A DNA stretch of 39,009 nt, from positions 1 to 39,009 of the forward strand of contig SHWM01000016.1 of assembly GCA_009693835.1 (NCBI GenBank), given 5' to 3'. Position 1 is the first letter of the stretch, and the number at the start of each line of letters is the position of its first letter. This document shows positions 16,724 through 26,486 of the stretch, in pieces. Under the pieces are notes generated by a model that was given only the letters and a program-made list of their open reading frames with translations, was not told the DNA's origin and made no database searches. This DNA comes from Alphaproteobacteria bacterium (GTDB lineage: Bacteria; Pseudomonadota; Alphaproteobacteria; UBA11222). The translations under genes were made by a program, and so were the position numbers.

Positions 16724-19051
16724 TTAGAATTTCGTGCCGACGTCAAACCTGAAGGTTTCCGTCTGGTCGAAATCTTCTTTTACAACAGCTTTGGCCAGGT
16801 CAAGCCGGATGGGTCCAAACGGTGAATCCCAGGCCACACCGAAACCGACGGCCACACGCGGACTATTGCTGTTCAGAACAGCAAAATCTTTCTCTACGGG
16901 CGTGGTCACCGCTCCGGCGTCGGTGAACAGATTGCCGAGAATGCCGAACTCTTCCGGCAGGCCCAGCGGAAAAGTCATTTGCGCCGTGCCGATATAATAG
17001 AATTGGCCGCCCAGCGCGTCATCGGTGAACAGATCTCTCGGTCCTAGCCCGGCAATCTTGAAGCCCCTGAAAGTGCGCCCGCCTTTGAAGAACCGGTCAT
17101 TCAACCGCACATCCTGATTGATGCCCTTTATATAGCCGGATCTGACGGACAGATTGCCGACCACTTCCTCCGCCAGCGGATAAAAATATTTGGCCTCACC
17201 TTCCGTCAGGACATATCGGACGTCGCCGCCAAGCCCTGCGAAATTCTGCTGGAATGTAAAACTGTAACCACGATGTGGATCCAGATCATCATCCACGTCC
17301 AGATAGGTGTACGCATACCCCACCAGCGATGTGACGTCTGTTCCCAGCGCCGCAAGAATAAATTGCGAAGCGTTTACTGGCGCCCCGGAAATCTTGTCCT
17401 GGGCCAAACTGTACTGCAACCGGCCACGGGCATATTCCGACAGGGGCGCGCCAAGCGACAGGGTGAATCCGGTTTGCTGGGTAAGGAAAGAAGCGTAATC
17501 CGTATAGTCATTACGAATTCGGAATAAATCAAAACCGGCCGCCATCTCACGGTCCATGAAATAGGGTTCCGTAAAACTCAATTGGTATTGCTGGGTAAGG
17601 CTGCTGGCCTGCGCGGAAGCGCGCAGGAACTGGCCTTTGCCCAGCAGATTACGCTCCGCGATGCTGATATCGGCGATCAGGCTTTCCGTCGATGAAAAGC
17701 CAACGCCAAAGCTTAACTGCCCGGTTGATTTTTCCTTTACGTCGACATTAACGATCGTCCGGTCGGGCGACTCGCCAGGCGTCTGCGTAACCTCGACGTT
17801 CGCAAAGAAATTTAGCCCGCGGATACGGGACCGTGACCGGTTCAACTTGGCCGAGTTAAACGCATCGCCCTCAACTATGCGGAACTCACGTCGGATAACC
17901 CTGTCAAGCGTGCGCACGTTACCTTCGATGTTTATTTTTTCCACATAAACGCGCGGCCCTTCCTTTATCTGATAGACGATGTCTATCTTGCGCGCACCTT
18001 TCTGTCTTTTAATCTGGGGCCGGATATCGACAAAGGCATAGCCGAACTCACCCGCAGCGAAGGTCAGATCCTCCACGGTGTCGTCAATCAGTTTGGCGTT
18101 ATATAATTCCCCGGAAACCGTTTTGATCTTTTCCCGTAATTGTTCCGGGTCAATTTTTTCCAGTTCGGTCTTTATATCAATGGTTCCAAAATCATAGGGC
18201 AGCCCTTCATCCACTACAAAAGTGATAAAAAACTGCTCCCGGTCACGGGTCATTTCGGCAACGGCCGAAACCACGCGAAAGTCGGCATAGCCCCGGCTGA
18301 GATAAAATTTGCGCAACTGTTCCCGGTCGAAAACCAGCCTGTCGGGATCATAATTGTCGCGTGACGCCAGGAAGTTCCACCACTTGGATACCTGTGTCGA
18401 AATTTCGCTGCGCAGCCGGTCATCGGAAAAACGGCGATTGCCGATAAAATATACCTGCCGGATACCGGTGACGGAACCTTCCTTGATCTCGAACACGAGA
18501 TCCACCCGGTTTTGAGGCAGCTGGATGACCTTGGGCTCCACCGTGGCCGCGAACCGGCCGGAACGCCGATACACTTCGATGATGCGTTTCAGATCCTCCT
18601 GCACACGGGCGCGCGTGTATACTACGCGCGGCTTAAGATGCACCTCGGTGTCCAGATTTTCATCCTTTATGGCGGAATTACCTTCAAACGCCACCTGGTT
18701 GATGATGGGATTTTCCACCACATTGACGACCAGATTATTGCTAGCCCGTCTAATCTTTACGTCGGCGAACAGTCCGGTCGAAAACAAAGTCTTCAGGGAT
18801 TGATCGATCTTGGCGTCATCAAATTCACTGCCGGGCCGCACTGTCATATAAGAGCGGACCGTTTCTGATTCTATCCGCTGGTTGCCGGTTACCTCGATCG
18901 ACCCAATAACCGGGCCCGTAGCGGACGGCGCCTGCGCATATGCCGGACTGAATAACACCCCGGCAACGGCAAGCAGAAAAGCGGCGCGCCAGCATCTACA
19001 GACAGATGATGGCTTGTCCGGCCCATATTCCGTTGTTCGCAAGTGCTTCAT
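16724..19051 (-). CDS. bamA: Outer membrane protein assembly factor BamA
   Basis: BamA is the essential beta-barrel insertase of the outer membrane. The 775-residue protein begins with a signal peptide (AFLLAVAGVLFSPAYAQA). It has five POTRA-type repeats from about 47 to 420 (starting IGSIEVTGNQRIESETVRSYM), and a C-terminal barrel with the conserved lid motif FRGFKIAGLGPR and the DAGAV and GFGVAWDSPFGPIRLDLA strands. It ends in Phe as outer-membrane barrels do. It sits between rseP (15-bp gap) and skp, the usual order. Confidence 0.97.
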   Translation of the reverse strand: MKHLRTTEYGPDKPSSVCRCWRAAFLLAVAGVLFSPAYAQAPSATGPVIGSIEVTGNQRIESETVRSYMTVRPGSEFDDAKIDQSLKTLFSTGLFADVKIRRASNNLVVNVVENPIINQVAFEGNSAIKDENLDTEVHLKPRVVYTRARVQEDLKRIIEVYRRSGRFAATVEPKVIQLPQNRVDLVFEIKEGSVTGIRQVYFIGNRRFSDDRLRSEISTQVSKWWNFLASRDNYDPDRLVFDREQLRKFYLSRGYADFRVVSAVAEMTRDREQFFITFVVDEGLPYDFGTIDIKTELEKIDPEQLREKIKTVSGELYNAKLIDDTVEDLTFAAGEFGYAFVDIRPQIKRQKGARKIDIVYQIKEGPRVYVEKINIEGNVRTLDRVIRREFRIVEGDAFNSAKLNRSRSRIRGLNFFANVEVTQTPGESPDRTIVNVDVKEKSTGQLSFGVGFSSTESLIADISIAERNLLGKGQFLRASAQASSLTQQYQLSFTEPYFMDREMAAGFDLFRIRNDYTDYASFLTQQTGFTLSLGAPLSEYARGRLQYSLAQDKISGAPVNASQFILAALGTDVTSLVGYAYTYLDVDDDLDPHRGYSFTFQQNFAGLGGDVRYVLTEGEAKYFYPLAEEVVGNLSVRSGYIKGINQDVRLNDRFFKGGRTFRGFKIAGLGPRDLFTDDALGGQFYYIGTAQMTFPLGLPEEFGILGNLFTDAGAVTTPVEKDFAVLNSNSPRVAVGFGVAWDSPFGPIRLDLAKAVVKEDFDQTETFRFDVGTKF

Positions 19052-19066
19052 TTTAGGGGAAAATAC

Positions 19067-20212
19067 TCAGGAAAACAGGCTTGCCAGGAAATCCACCACA
19101 CGCAGATTGACCAGATCATTCCAGGTTACGAACAATATCAAAGTGGTAATCGCTGCAAAGCCGATTCGATAGCTGAAATCCTGCACGCGCGCGTTCACCG
19201 GCCGCCTCCAGACGGCCTCTATTGCATAGAACACAAGATGCCCGCCGTCCAGCATGGGAACCGGGAATAGATTCACCAGGCCGATGCTAACCGACAGAAC
19301 AGCCATCAAGTGGATCAGGGCGGTAAAACTGACCTGGGCCACCTGGCCGGACATTTGCGCTATGCGCAGGGGGCCGCCAAGCTGTTCGGCGCTTTCCTTG
19401 CCAAGTATCATGCGTCCCAGATAGACGAAGGTCTGATGCACGATAAACCAGGTCTCCTGCACCCCCAGCATAAGGGCGCGGACAGGCCCGACATATTCCA
19501 TAACCTGATCTTCCGGATTATTGGCCCTGACCAGGCCGATCAATCCCCGCCGCTGCACATTTCCAAACGCATCCGTGAACTGGTCCACCCGTGGGACAAC
19601 GTTCAGCACGAGTTGTTCATCCTCGCGCTCCACCAGCACTTTCAGGGTTTCCCCCGCGCTCAGCATCACCCGGCGCTGCAGACCGGCGAAGCTTTCAATG
19701 CTTACGTCATTAATTGCAAGGACCACGTCCCCCTGCAAGAATCCGGCTGCCTCGGCCGCGCTGCCGGGCTGCACCTGATCGACCCGGGCAGGAATGGTGA
19801 CGCGCCCCATGATCAGGAACAGAGCCGCAAAAATCAAAATGCCCAGAACAAAATTGGCGGCAGGTCCGGCGGCAACCACCGCAAAACGGCTGTGGACCGG
19901 CTTGTGATGAAAACTGACGCGCCGGTCTGCCTCGCTCATTTGCTGAAGCTGTGCCTCGTCGCGCACACTGACGGCGTTTTCGTCCCCCCAGAACTTGACA
20001 TAGCCTCCCAGCGGCAGCCAGCCAATCTTCCATCGGGTGCCATACCTGTCATGCCACCCGATCAATTCCCGCCCGAAGCCGATGGCAAAGGTCTCCACGC
20101 GAACGCCGCACAGGCGTGCGATTAAAAAATGGCCAAGCTCGTGAAAGAAAACCACGACACTCAGAACCAGCAGGAAAGCACCCACATAAATCAGTATTCC
20201 CCCGGAAATCAC
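19067..20212 (-). CDS. rseP: Site-2 intramembrane zinc protease RseP
   Basis: RseP-type proteases cut membrane-spanning anti-sigma factors and signal-peptide remnants in the inner membrane. The 381-residue protein has the HExxH zinc motif at His24-Glu25-His28 in the first membrane helix, a PDZ domain (about 120-210, VQPGSAAEAAGFLQGDVVLAI), and the second zinc ligand Asp322 in PMLDGGHLVF within a C-terminal membrane helix. It shows one PDZ domain. It lies between dxr (9-bp gap) and bamA (15-bp gap). Confidence 0.95.
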   Translation of the reverse strand: MISGGILIYVGAFLLVLSVVVFFHELGHFLIARLCGVRVETFAIGFGRELIGWHDRYGTRWKIGWLPLGGYVKFWGDENAVSVRDEAQLQQMSEADRRVSFHHKPVHSRFAVVAAGPAANFVLGILIFAALFLIMGRVTIPARVDQVQPGSAAEAAGFLQGDVVLAINDVSIESFAGLQRRVMLSAGETLKVLVEREDEQLVLNVVPRVDQFTDAFGNVQRRGLIGLVRANNPEDQVMEYVGPVRALMLGVQETWFIVHQTFVYLGRMILGKESAEQLGGPLRIAQMSGQVAQVSFTALIHLMAVLSVSIGLVNLFPVPMLDGGHLVFYAIEAVWRRPVNARVQDFSYRIGFAAITTLILFVTWNDLVNLRVVDFLASLFS

Positions 20213-20221
20213 GAGATTCTC

Positions 20222-21436
20222 CTATTCTGACTGGCGCAATTCAATAAGTTCATGTGCATAGGCCCGGCCCGCCGCATCCGCATCCAGTATCTCTTCCAGT
20301 GCCGCGATGGGACGCAACCACTTTCCCATCCCCCTGTTTCCCCCAACCTCAAGTGTTTGTTCCACAATGCGCGCTATATCCAGAAACCCGATGGCGCCTC
20401 TTAAAAACGCGGCGACCGCCATTTCGTTTGCCGCGCTGAGAATCGCGGGCACGCTGCCTCCAGCCGTCAGCGCTTCCCTAGCCAGACGTAGGGCAGGAAA
20501 ACGGCTAAAATCAGGCGCTTCAAAAGTCAACTGCGCAATCTTCACCAGGTCCAGACGCGCCACCGGCGTGAGTATCCGGTCCGGCCAGCCCAATGCATAG
20601 GCAATCGGCGTGCGCATATCCGGTGAAGCCATCTGCGCCAGAACCGAACCATCCGCATAGGACACCATGCTATGGATCACCGATTGCGGGTGAACGACGA
20701 CATCTATCTGATCTTTCCTGATCGGGAAAAGATGATACGCCTCAATGAGTTCAAGGCCCTTATTCATGCAGGTTGCGCTATCTACGGAAATTTTCGCGCC
20801 CATCTGCCAGTTGGGATGCGCCACCGCCTGCGCGGGCGTGGCGGCCTTCATCTCGGCCATGGAGGCCGTGCGGAACGGGCCGCCCGAAGCTGTCAGCGTG
20901 ATCTTTTCCACACCCTGTGGCCGTTGGCTGTCGAACACCTGAAAGATCGCATTATGCTCGGAATCAACTGGCAGCAATAAGGTTCCCTTGCGCCGCACCA
21001 GATCCATCATATGATCGCCCGCGCAGACCAGACACTCCTTGTTGGCGATGGCGACCGTGGCGCCCTGCGCCACGGCAGCCAGAGTGGGCGCCAGTCCGGC
21101 TGCGCCCACGATTGCCGCCATGATCCATTCGGCCGGGCGTGAAGCCGCATCAATGACGGCACTGCGGCCCGCAGCCACTTCAATTCCGGTTCCAGCCAGC
21201 CCCTCGCAGAGGTCCTGATATTTGCCAGCATCGCCAATGACCGCCAGGCGCGGTTTCACCCGGCGTGAGACGCTGATCAGTCCTTCCACATTATGATTGG
21301 CGGTCAATACCACGACCCTGTAGCGCGCCGGGTCACGCTCGATCAGATCGATTGTGTTCAGCCCCACGGAACCCGTTGCCCCCAGAATGGAGACAGTTTT
21401 GGGGGCGGTTCGCGGCAGCGGCGCGGACTGGCTCAT
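20222..21436 (-). CDS. dxr: 1-deoxy-D-xylulose 5-phosphate reductoisomerase
   Basis: Dxr converts DXP to MEP with NADPH, the committed step of non-mevalonate isoprenoid synthesis, which feeds the neighbouring UppS. I start at the ATG at 21436 (MSQSAPLPRTAPKTVSILG), which overlaps the cdsA stop as ATGA; the frame stays open far upstream, but that part is only the shadow of cdsA. The 404-residue protein has the NADPH motif GATGSVG at 19-25, AIANKECLV, the metal/substrate part PVDSEHNAIFQ, and HPQSVIHSMV. Confidence 0.96.
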   Translation of the reverse strand: MSQSAPLPRTAPKTVSILGATGSVGLNTIDLIERDPARYRVVVLTANHNVEGLISVSRRVKPRLAVIGDAGKYQDLCEGLAGTGIEVAAGRSAVIDAASRPAEWIMAAIVGAAGLAPTLAAVAQGATVAIANKECLVCAGDHMMDLVRRKGTLLLPVDSEHNAIFQVFDSQRPQGVEKITLTASGGPFRTASMAEMKAATPAQAVAHPNWQMGAKISVDSATCMNKGLELIEAYHLFPIRKDQIDVVVHPQSVIHSMVSYADGSVLAQMASPDMRTPIAYALGWPDRILTPVARLDLVKIAQLTFEAPDFSRFPALRLAREALTAGGSVPAILSAANEMAVAAFLRGAIGFLDIARIVEQTLEVGGNRGMGKWLRPIAALEEILDADAAGRAYAHELIELRQSE

Positions 21437-22242
21437 CGGGAACCCATAAGCAGCACTACAAGCACCATGACAGGCGCTGCAAAAAGCAGACCATCGACGC
21501 GATCCAGTATGCCGCCATGGCCTGGTATCAGACGGCTCATATCCTTTACGCCGAAACGCCGTTTTACCATGGATTCCGCAATATCCCCAACATGGGACCA
21601 TGCGCCCAGCAATATTCCCGCCGCTGCAAATGACAACGCAGGCCCAAGCCCGCTGACTTCCCCTAAAGCAGCTCCGGTAACACCGGCGCACGCTATCCCG
21701 CCAAGTAACCCGGACCAGGTTTTGTTTGGGCTCGCCCAAGGCGCAAGCTTTGGCCCGCCAATCGCCCGCCCGGCAAAATAGGCGCCAATATCCATGGCCC
21801 AGACAACCATTAGCAGCCAGAATATTAATGTAAACCCAACCCCCTCCAGACCGCGTAACCAGACCAGAGACGCAGGACCCAGGGCAATATAGGGAATCCC
21901 GGCCATGCGCCAAAGATACTGCTTTCCGGAGAACCAGCCGGACCCGGCCGAAAATACCAGGCCCGCAACAAAGCTTGCGCCCAGCATCACAAAGGCTTCC
22001 TGTCCTGCCGCCAGCATTGCGGCCATCGCCGTCCCAGCAGTTATGGCGGCGTCCAGCGGCCAGAACGGGCCACAGGTAAGGTTTGTCCATTCATAGCTCA
22101 TCGCCCCAACAGCCAGCGCCATCAAGAGCATAAAGGGAAGGCCCCCGTACCAGATCGCCGTCAGGGTAACCGCCGCCAGCACCGCGGCCGATATAATACG
22201 CAGCTTCAGATCGCTGGCAGGCGTTGATATTTTTTCTTCCAC
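21433..22242 (-). CDS. cdsA: Phosphatidate cytidylyltransferase CdsA
   Basis: CdsA makes CDP-diacylglycerol from phosphatidate and CTP in the inner membrane. The 269-residue protein has about seven to eight hydrophobic helices and the C-terminal family signature as SMVKRRFGVKDMSRLIPGHGGILDRVDG, split by the catalytic KD and D residues. The start codon is GTG at 22242, one base after the uppS stop, with no strong ribosome site, so coupling to uppS is likely. It overlaps dxr by 4 bases. Confidence 0.95.
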   Translation of the reverse strand: MEEKISTPASDLKLRIISAAVLAAVTLTAIWYGGLPFMLLMALAVGAMSYEWTNLTCGPFWPLDAAITAGTAMAAMLAAGQEAFVMLGASFVAGLVFSAGSGWFSGKQYLWRMAGIPYIALGPASLVWLRGLEGVGFTLIFWLLMVVWAMDIGAYFAGRAIGGPKLAPWASPNKTWSGLLGGIACAGVTGAALGEVSGLGPALSFAAAGILLGAWSHVGDIAESMVKRRFGVKDMSRLIPGHGGILDRVDGLLFAAPVMVLVVLLMGSR

Positions 22243-22243
22243 G

Positions 22244-22975
22244 CTAGGTCTGGCTTCGGGTGGCAGCGCCGAAACGCCGCTCGCGCCGGCTAAACATATC
22301 GATAGCCTGTTCCAGGGTTTGTCTGGAAAAGTCCGGCCACAGCGTATCGATGAAAATCAGCTCGGAATAGGCAGCCTGCCAGAGCATAAAATTACTCAGG
22401 CGCTGCTCGCCGCTGGTGCGGATGATTAAATCCGGATCGGGCAGCCCTGATGTCATCAGTTTCGATGCGAAACTTTCCGGATTTATATCTTCCGGCAGAA
22501 TATGTCCCGCCACGGCCTCGCGCGCCAGTTCCTGCGCAGCCGCAATGATATCATTCTGACCGCCATAATTCAGCGCAATGGTAAAGACCAGCCGGTCATT
22601 ATGCAGAGTCTGCATTTCAGTGGTTGTAATCAGCGTCACAAGATCGGGGGCCAGGGCGGACCGATCCCCGATAAAACCGATGCGCACCTGCTGCCGGTTC
22701 AACTCGTTCACCTCGCGCAGCAAATAGCTGCGCAGAAGCCACATCAGATCATCAACCTCTTCTACCGGACGTTTCCAGTTTTCAGATGAGAAGGCGAACA
22801 GGGTCAGATACGGCACGCCCAATTCAGCACAGGCGGCAACGGTGCGCCGGACCCCCTCGGCGCCCTCGCGATGGCCGAACGCGCGGGGCATGTAACGCTG
22901 CTGGGCCCAACGCCCGTTGCCATCCATGATAATGGCAATATGCCGCGGCAGTCCCGCCGCAACCGTCTCCGGCAT
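22244..22975 (-). CDS. uppS: Isoprenyl transferase (undecaprenyl diphosphate synthase)
   Basis: UppS extends farnesyl-PP with cis-isoprene units to make the C55 lipid carrier for peptidoglycan. I prefer the ATG at 22975 (MPETVAAGLPRHIAIIMDGNGRW) because AAAGG lies 9 bases upstream. A TTG seven codons earlier overlaps the frr stop and is an alternative start. This gives 243 aa. The magnesium/diphosphate motif IMDGNGRWA, SSENWKRP, and the C-terminal RTSGEQRLSNFMLWQ and LWPDF are all present. Confidence 0.95.
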   Translation of the reverse strand: MPETVAAGLPRHIAIIMDGNGRWAQQRYMPRAFGHREGAEGVRRTVAACAELGVPYLTLFAFSSENWKRPVEEVDDLMWLLRSYLLREVNELNRQQVRIGFIGDRSALAPDLVTLITTTEMQTLHNDRLVFTIALNYGGQNDIIAAAQELAREAVAGHILPEDINPESFASKLMTSGLPDPDLIIRTSGEQRLSNFMLWQAAYSELIFIDTLWPDFSRQTLEQAIDMFSRRERRFGAATRSQT

Positions 22976-22992
22976 ATGGACTAGCCTTTGGG

Positions 22993-23559
22993 TCAAACGT
23001 GCATGATCTCTTGTTCTTTGGCCGCCAGCGCCTGATCGATCTGCTTTATGATGGCGTCCGTGATTTCCTGTATTTCTTCGGCCCAGATTTTATGATCGTC
23101 CTCGCCAAGATGCCCCTCTTTTTCCATCCGTTTGAGCGCATCCAGACCATGGCGGCGCACATGACGCGCGGCAATGCGGGCTTCTTCGGCATATTTTCCG
23201 GCCACCTTGGTCAATTCGGTGCGCCGCTCGGCGTTCAGCGCCGGGATTGGGATACGGATGAGCGTGCCGTCCACCTGCGGATTAAGCCCCAGCCCTGATT
23301 TCTGGATGGCCTTGTCAACCGCGCCGACCGTGCTCTTGTCCCAGACCTGAATGCTGATCATCCGCGCATCGGGAACGCTGACCGTGCCAAGCTGATTGAT
23401 AGGCATTTTCGATCCGCCATACACCTCGACGACAATGGGATCGAGCAGCCCGGTGCTGGCCCGCCCCGTGCGGAGGCCCGCCAGTTCCGTCCTGAAGGCG
23501 CTAACAGCCCCATCCATGCGGCGCTGCAGATCGTCTATGTCGAATTCTTCTTCGGCCAT
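22993..23559 (-). CDS. frr: Ribosome recycling factor
   Basis: RRF splits the post-termination ribosome with EF-G. The 188-residue protein starts at the ATG at 23559 ([19 protein letters not shown]), with AGGTG about 7 bases upstream; a GTG one codon earlier is possible. It shows the RTGRAS...[12 protein letters not shown] region, the central domain [13 protein letters not shown], and the final long helix up to KEQEIMHV. It follows pyrH by 4 bases, the standard pyrH-frr pair. Confidence 0.96.
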   Translation of the reverse strand: MAEEEFDIDDLQRRMDGAVSAFRTELAGLRTGRASTGLLDPIVVEVYGGSKMPINQLGTVSVPDARMISIQVWDKSTVGAVDKAIQKSGLGLNPQVDGTLIRIPIPALNAERRTELTKVAGKYAEEARIAARHVRRHGLDALKRMEKEGHLGEDDHKIWAEEIQEITDAIIKQIDQALAAKEQEIMHV

Positions 23560-23563
23560 CACG

Positions 23564-24310
23564 TCACCTGTCTATCAGCGTATAGACGCCGCCACCCGTC
23601 AAAACCTCGGCCAACATGCCGGTATCCTGATTGGAATACACCACGATTGGAATGTTATTCTCGCGGCACAGGCTGACGGCCGTGGCGTCCATCACCCGCA
23701 GATCCCGCGTCAAAACTTCCGTAAAACTCAGCCGGTCATAACGTATCGCGCCTGGCGTCAGTTTGGGATCGGCGGAATAGACGCCGTCCACCTGCGTGCC
23801 CTTCAGCAACGCGTCACAGTTCATTTCCGCCGCCCGCAGCGCCGCCGCGGTGTCGGTTGTAAAATATGGGTTGCCGGTGCCCGCCCCAAACACCACCACG
23901 CGGCCAAGTTCAAGATGCCGCACCGCGTCACGGCGGGTAAATGTCTCACACAAGGACTGCATGGGTATGGCCGACATAACACGCGCCTCCATGCCATTGC
24001 GTGCCAGGCCATCCTGTAGCGCCAGCGCATTGATCACGGTCGCCAGCATCCCCATATGGTCGGCTGTTGTGCGGTTGATGCCCGCCGCCGCCTCGGACAT
24101 GCCGCGGAAAATATTACCGCCGCCTACCACCAGCGCAACCTGCGCCCCAAGCTGGACGACGTTACGCACTTCCCCGGCAATACGGTCGATCGCGGCCACG
24201 TCATGTCCGAACGGGCGGCCGCCCATCAGCGCCTCGCCAGATATTTTGAGCAACACCCGCCGCCAGCGCAAGGCTTTGGCGGAAGGCTGGGATGCTTTCT
24301 TATTGGACAT
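23564..24310 (-). CDS. pyrH: Uridylate kinase PyrH
   Basis: PyrH phosphorylates UMP to UDP. I start at ATG 24310 ([28 protein letters not shown]), giving 248 residues; a TTG eight codons upstream is an alternative start, and no strong ribosome site is seen for either. It carries [12 protein letters not shown], the glycine-rich [27 protein letters not shown] and a C-terminal LIDR. It belongs to the amino-acid kinase fold. It lies upstream of frr and is separated from tsf by 246 bp that contain a nested palindrome. Confidence 0.95.
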   Translation of the reverse strand: MSNKKASQPSAKALRWRRVLLKISGEALMGGRPFGHDVAAIDRIAGEVRNVVQLGAQVALVVGGGNIFRGMSEAAAGINRTTADHMGMLATVINALALQDGLARNGMEARVMSAIPMQSLCETFTRRDAVRHLELGRVVVFGAGTGNPYFTTDTAAALRAAEMNCDALLKGTQVDGVYSADPKLTPGAIRYDRLSFTEVLTRDLRVMDATAVSLCRENNIPIVVYSNQDTGMLAEVLTGGGVYTLIDR

Positions 24311-24399
24311 ATGAATTTTCTGGCGTTGGACCAATTCCCTTTAAGATTGAAACAGTTGGCTCAATCTTAAAAGGTAAATTTGCTTTATGTTACAATGTG

Positions 24400-24464
24400 C
24401 TAGAGCAGCTTTATCCACTTAATTGGGCAGCACAAGTGTTTCAATTAAGTGAATGCTGCTCTAG
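24400..24464. repeat. Nested 65-bp palindromic element between tsf and pyrH
   Basis: The outer arms CTAGAGCAGC (24400-24409) and GCTGCTCTAG (24455-24464) are perfect complements. The inner arms CACTTAATTG (24416-24425) and CAATTAAGTG (24442-24451) are also perfect, with a 16-base centre. Palindromes with CTAGAGC ends are, as I recall, a frequent intergenic repeat in Alphaproteobacteria. It has no coding capacity. It may affect transcript continuity between tsf and pyrH. Confidence 0.8.
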
Positions 24465-24522
24465 TGGCAGGCAATGACCGCGCCGCATTACCCGCTGCGC
24501 GACCTCTATCTTAAACCCCTTA

Positions 24523-24541
24523 CGCCGCAGGTAAAGCGGCG
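24523..24541 (-). terminator. Weak hairpin after tsf, possible terminator
   Basis: The 6-bp stem CGCCGC/GCGGCG with a 7-base loop lies 16 bases after the tsf stop on the minus strand. It is followed by GGGGTTT, a poor U tract. It could attenuate the rpsB-tsf transcript before pyrH. Confidence 0.3.
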
Positions 24542-24556
24542 CATTGCCAAAGCCGT

Positions 24557-25483
24557 CTAATTACCCGCGGCAGCAGCAACCTCGGCGGCAAAGTCGGTTT
24601 CCTGCCGGGTGATGCCCTCGCCCAGCAAATAGCGCACAAAACCGGTCACTTTAACGGGTGCGCCAATATCTTTGGCAGCGGCGTCAATCGCCTTTTGCAC
24701 GGTCAGATCCGGGTCCATGACCCAGGCCTGGGACAGCAGCACAACCTCTTCATAAAACTTCCGGATGCGGCCTTCGATCATTTTTTCGATGATATTGTCC
24801 GGCTTGCCTGATTCGCGCGCCTGCTCAATGAGAACGGCGCGCTCCCTCTCCACCACCTCCGGGTCCAGCGAGTCGGGGGCCAGCGCCAGCGGGGCTGCGG
24901 CTGCAATGTGCATGGCGACCTGACGGCCCAGCTCATTCAGTTTTTTAGTATCTCCGGCCGATTCCAGCGCCACGACGACACCCATTTTGCCAAGGCCCGG
25001 TACAACCTGATTGTGAATATAGCCCGCCACCACACCCTGGGCGACAGACAGAAAGGCGGTGCGCCGCACGCTCATGTTCTCGCCAATGGTTCCGACCATT
25101 TCCGAGACATAGCCTGCGACGTCCCGGCTGCTTCCCGGAAATGGCGCCTTCAGCAGCGCCGCCAGATCGCCTTTTGCGGTTAGCGCCAGAGTGGCCACAG
25201 CGGAAGCGATCCCCTGAAATTTTTCAGAGCGCGCCGCGAAATCGGTTTCCGAATTGAGTTCAATGAGCGCTGCCGATTTGCCGTCGGACGCCAGGCCAAC
25301 CAGCCCTTCGGCGGCCACCCGCTCAGCTTTCTTTGCCGCCTTGGAAAGGCCCTTGGCGCGCAGCCAGTCCACCGCCGCTTCCATTTCTCCGCCGGTTTCC
25401 TGCAGGGCTTTCTTGCAATCCATCATCCCGGCCCCGGTGCTTTCCCGCAGGTCCTTGATCAGTGCCGTGGTAATCTCAGCCAT
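24557..25483 (-). CDS. tsf: Translation elongation factor EF-Ts
   Basis: EF-Ts is the nucleotide exchange factor of EF-Tu. The 308-residue protein opens with the ribosomal/UBA-like N-terminus [21 protein letters not shown], followed by the family motif [12 protein letters not shown] (about 78-89) and the coiled-coil and core domains, ending in GN before TAG. ATG start. It follows rpsB by 19 bp and almost certainly shares its transcript. Confidence 0.97.
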   Translation of the reverse strand: MAEITTALIKDLRESTGAGMMDCKKALQETGGEMEAAVDWLRAKGLSKAAKKAERVAAEGLVGLASDGKSAALIELNSETDFAARSEKFQGIASAVATLALTAKGDLAALLKAPFPGSSRDVAGYVSEMVGTIGENMSVRRTAFLSVAQGVVAGYIHNQVVPGLGKMGVVVALESAGDTKKLNELGRQVAMHIAAAAPLALAPDSLDPEVVERERAVLIEQARESGKPDNIIEKMIEGRIRKFYEEVVLLSQAWVMDPDLTVQKAIDAAAKDIGAPVKVTGFVRYLLGEGITRQETDFAAEVAAAAGN

Positions 25484-25502
25484 TGTCGTCCCTCAAATCT
25501 CA

Positions 25503-26282
25503 CTAATGCGCTGCTTCCGCAGCACTGACATCCTCAAGCACTTTGGGCCCGTCAAACACCGGCGGCTCCGCCATGTCGCCCTCCATACCCGCGCTGCCCT
25601 GCGACAGGCCGTCCAGACAGGCCCGCGCGACCAGTTCGCAATACAGATCGATGGCGCGTGAGGCGTCGTCATTGCCGGGAACGGGGAACGAGATGCCATC
25701 TGGATTGCTGTTGCTGTCAAGTATCGCAATGACCGGAATGCCCAGTTTGGCGGCTTCCAGCACCGCGAGCTGTTCCTTGTTGGTGTCGATGATGAAGATC
25801 AGATCGGGTATGCCGCCCATATCCTTGATCCCGCCAAGCGAGGCTTCCAGCTTGTCGCGGGCGCGCGTCAGTTGCAGTAATTCCTTTTTGGTCAGCCCCA
25901 GTGTGCCGGCCGATAGCTGCTCGTCGAGCGATTTCAGCTTCTTGATGGAATTGGAAATCGTCTTCCAGTTGGTCAGGGTGCCGCCCAGCCAGCGCTCATT
26001 GATATAATATTGCGCACAGCGCTTGGCCGCATCGGAAAGCGGCTTGGCCGCCTGCCGCTTGGTGCCGACAAACAGCACCCGCCCGCCGCCGGCCACCACA
26101 TCGCGCACCGATTCAAGCGCGCGGTACAGCAATGGGACCGTCTGGGTCAGGTCGATGACATGAATATTGTTACGGACTCCGAACAGAAACGGAGCCATTT
26201 TCGGGTTCCAGCGGTGAGTCTGGTGGCCGAAATGAACGCCTGCTTCAAGAAGCTGGCGCATGCTGAAATCTGGCAATGCCAT
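25503..26282 (-). CDS. rpsB: 30S ribosomal protein S2
   Basis: S2 binds the 30S head and is needed for S1 docking. The 259-residue protein has the signature [25 protein letters not shown] at the start, [21 protein letters not shown] and [13 protein letters not shown], and the later [29 protein letters not shown] is preceded by AAAGGA. It is the first gene of the rpsB-tsf pair, with its own promoter and a structured leader upstream. Confidence 0.98.
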   Translation of the reverse strand: MALPDFSMRQLLEAGVHFGHQTHRWNPKMAPFLFGVRNNIHVIDLTQTVPLLYRALESVRDVVAGGGRVLFVGTKRQAAKPLSDAAKRCAQYYINERWLGGTLTNWKTISNSIKKLKSLDEQLSAGTLGLTKKELLQLTRARDKLEASLGGIKDMGGIPDLIFIIDTNKEQLAVLEAAKLGIPVIAILDSNSNPDGISFPVPGNDDASRAIDLYCELVARACLDGLSQGSAGMEGDMAEPPVFDGPKVLEDVSAAEAAH

Positions 26283-26436
26283 TCGTTTTTCCTTTTACCG
26301 GTTATGCCGCCGCGGGCGTAGGTCTCATTATGAGACACCGGTTCGACGTGACGGAATGCCAATCAGGGGCTGTTCCCCTGCCCCGCCTGATGGCGGTTCA
26401 AGGGCACCGTACGCCGTAACCCGCGTGAGGTTTGAG
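26283..26436 (-). promoter_or_regulatory. Structured 5' leader of rpsB
   Basis: The roughly 150-base leader between the predicted transcription start and the rpsB ATG can form several hairpins on the minus strand: GTCTCA/TGAGAC with a 3-base loop (26322-26336), flanked on both sides by self-complementary ACCGGT; CCGCC/GGCGG; and CAGGGG/CCCCTG. Ribosomal protein S2 operons in other bacteria are autoregulated through their leaders, so a regulatory role is plausible but unproven here. Confidence 0.45.
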
Positions 26437-26442
26437 AGGGGG

Positions 26443-26471
26443 TGTATAGGAGCAAACCCGCTGTAAGGCAA
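26443..26471 (-). promoter_or_regulatory. Sigma-70-type promoter of rpsB-tsf
   Basis: On the minus strand TTGCCT (26471-26466) and TATACA (26448-26443) are spaced by exactly 17 bases. The -10 matches 4 of 6 and the -35 matches 4 of 6 of the consensus. It lies between the dnaE stop and the rpsB leader, where a strong housekeeping promoter is expected. Confidence 0.65.
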
Positions 26472-26486
26472 GAAATATGTGCTTTT

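Noticed and set aside
21437..22090. An N-terminal extension of dxr upstream of 21436
   Set aside because: The open frame covers cdsA in another frame and does not resemble any Dxr; the ATGA overlap start fits the family exactly.
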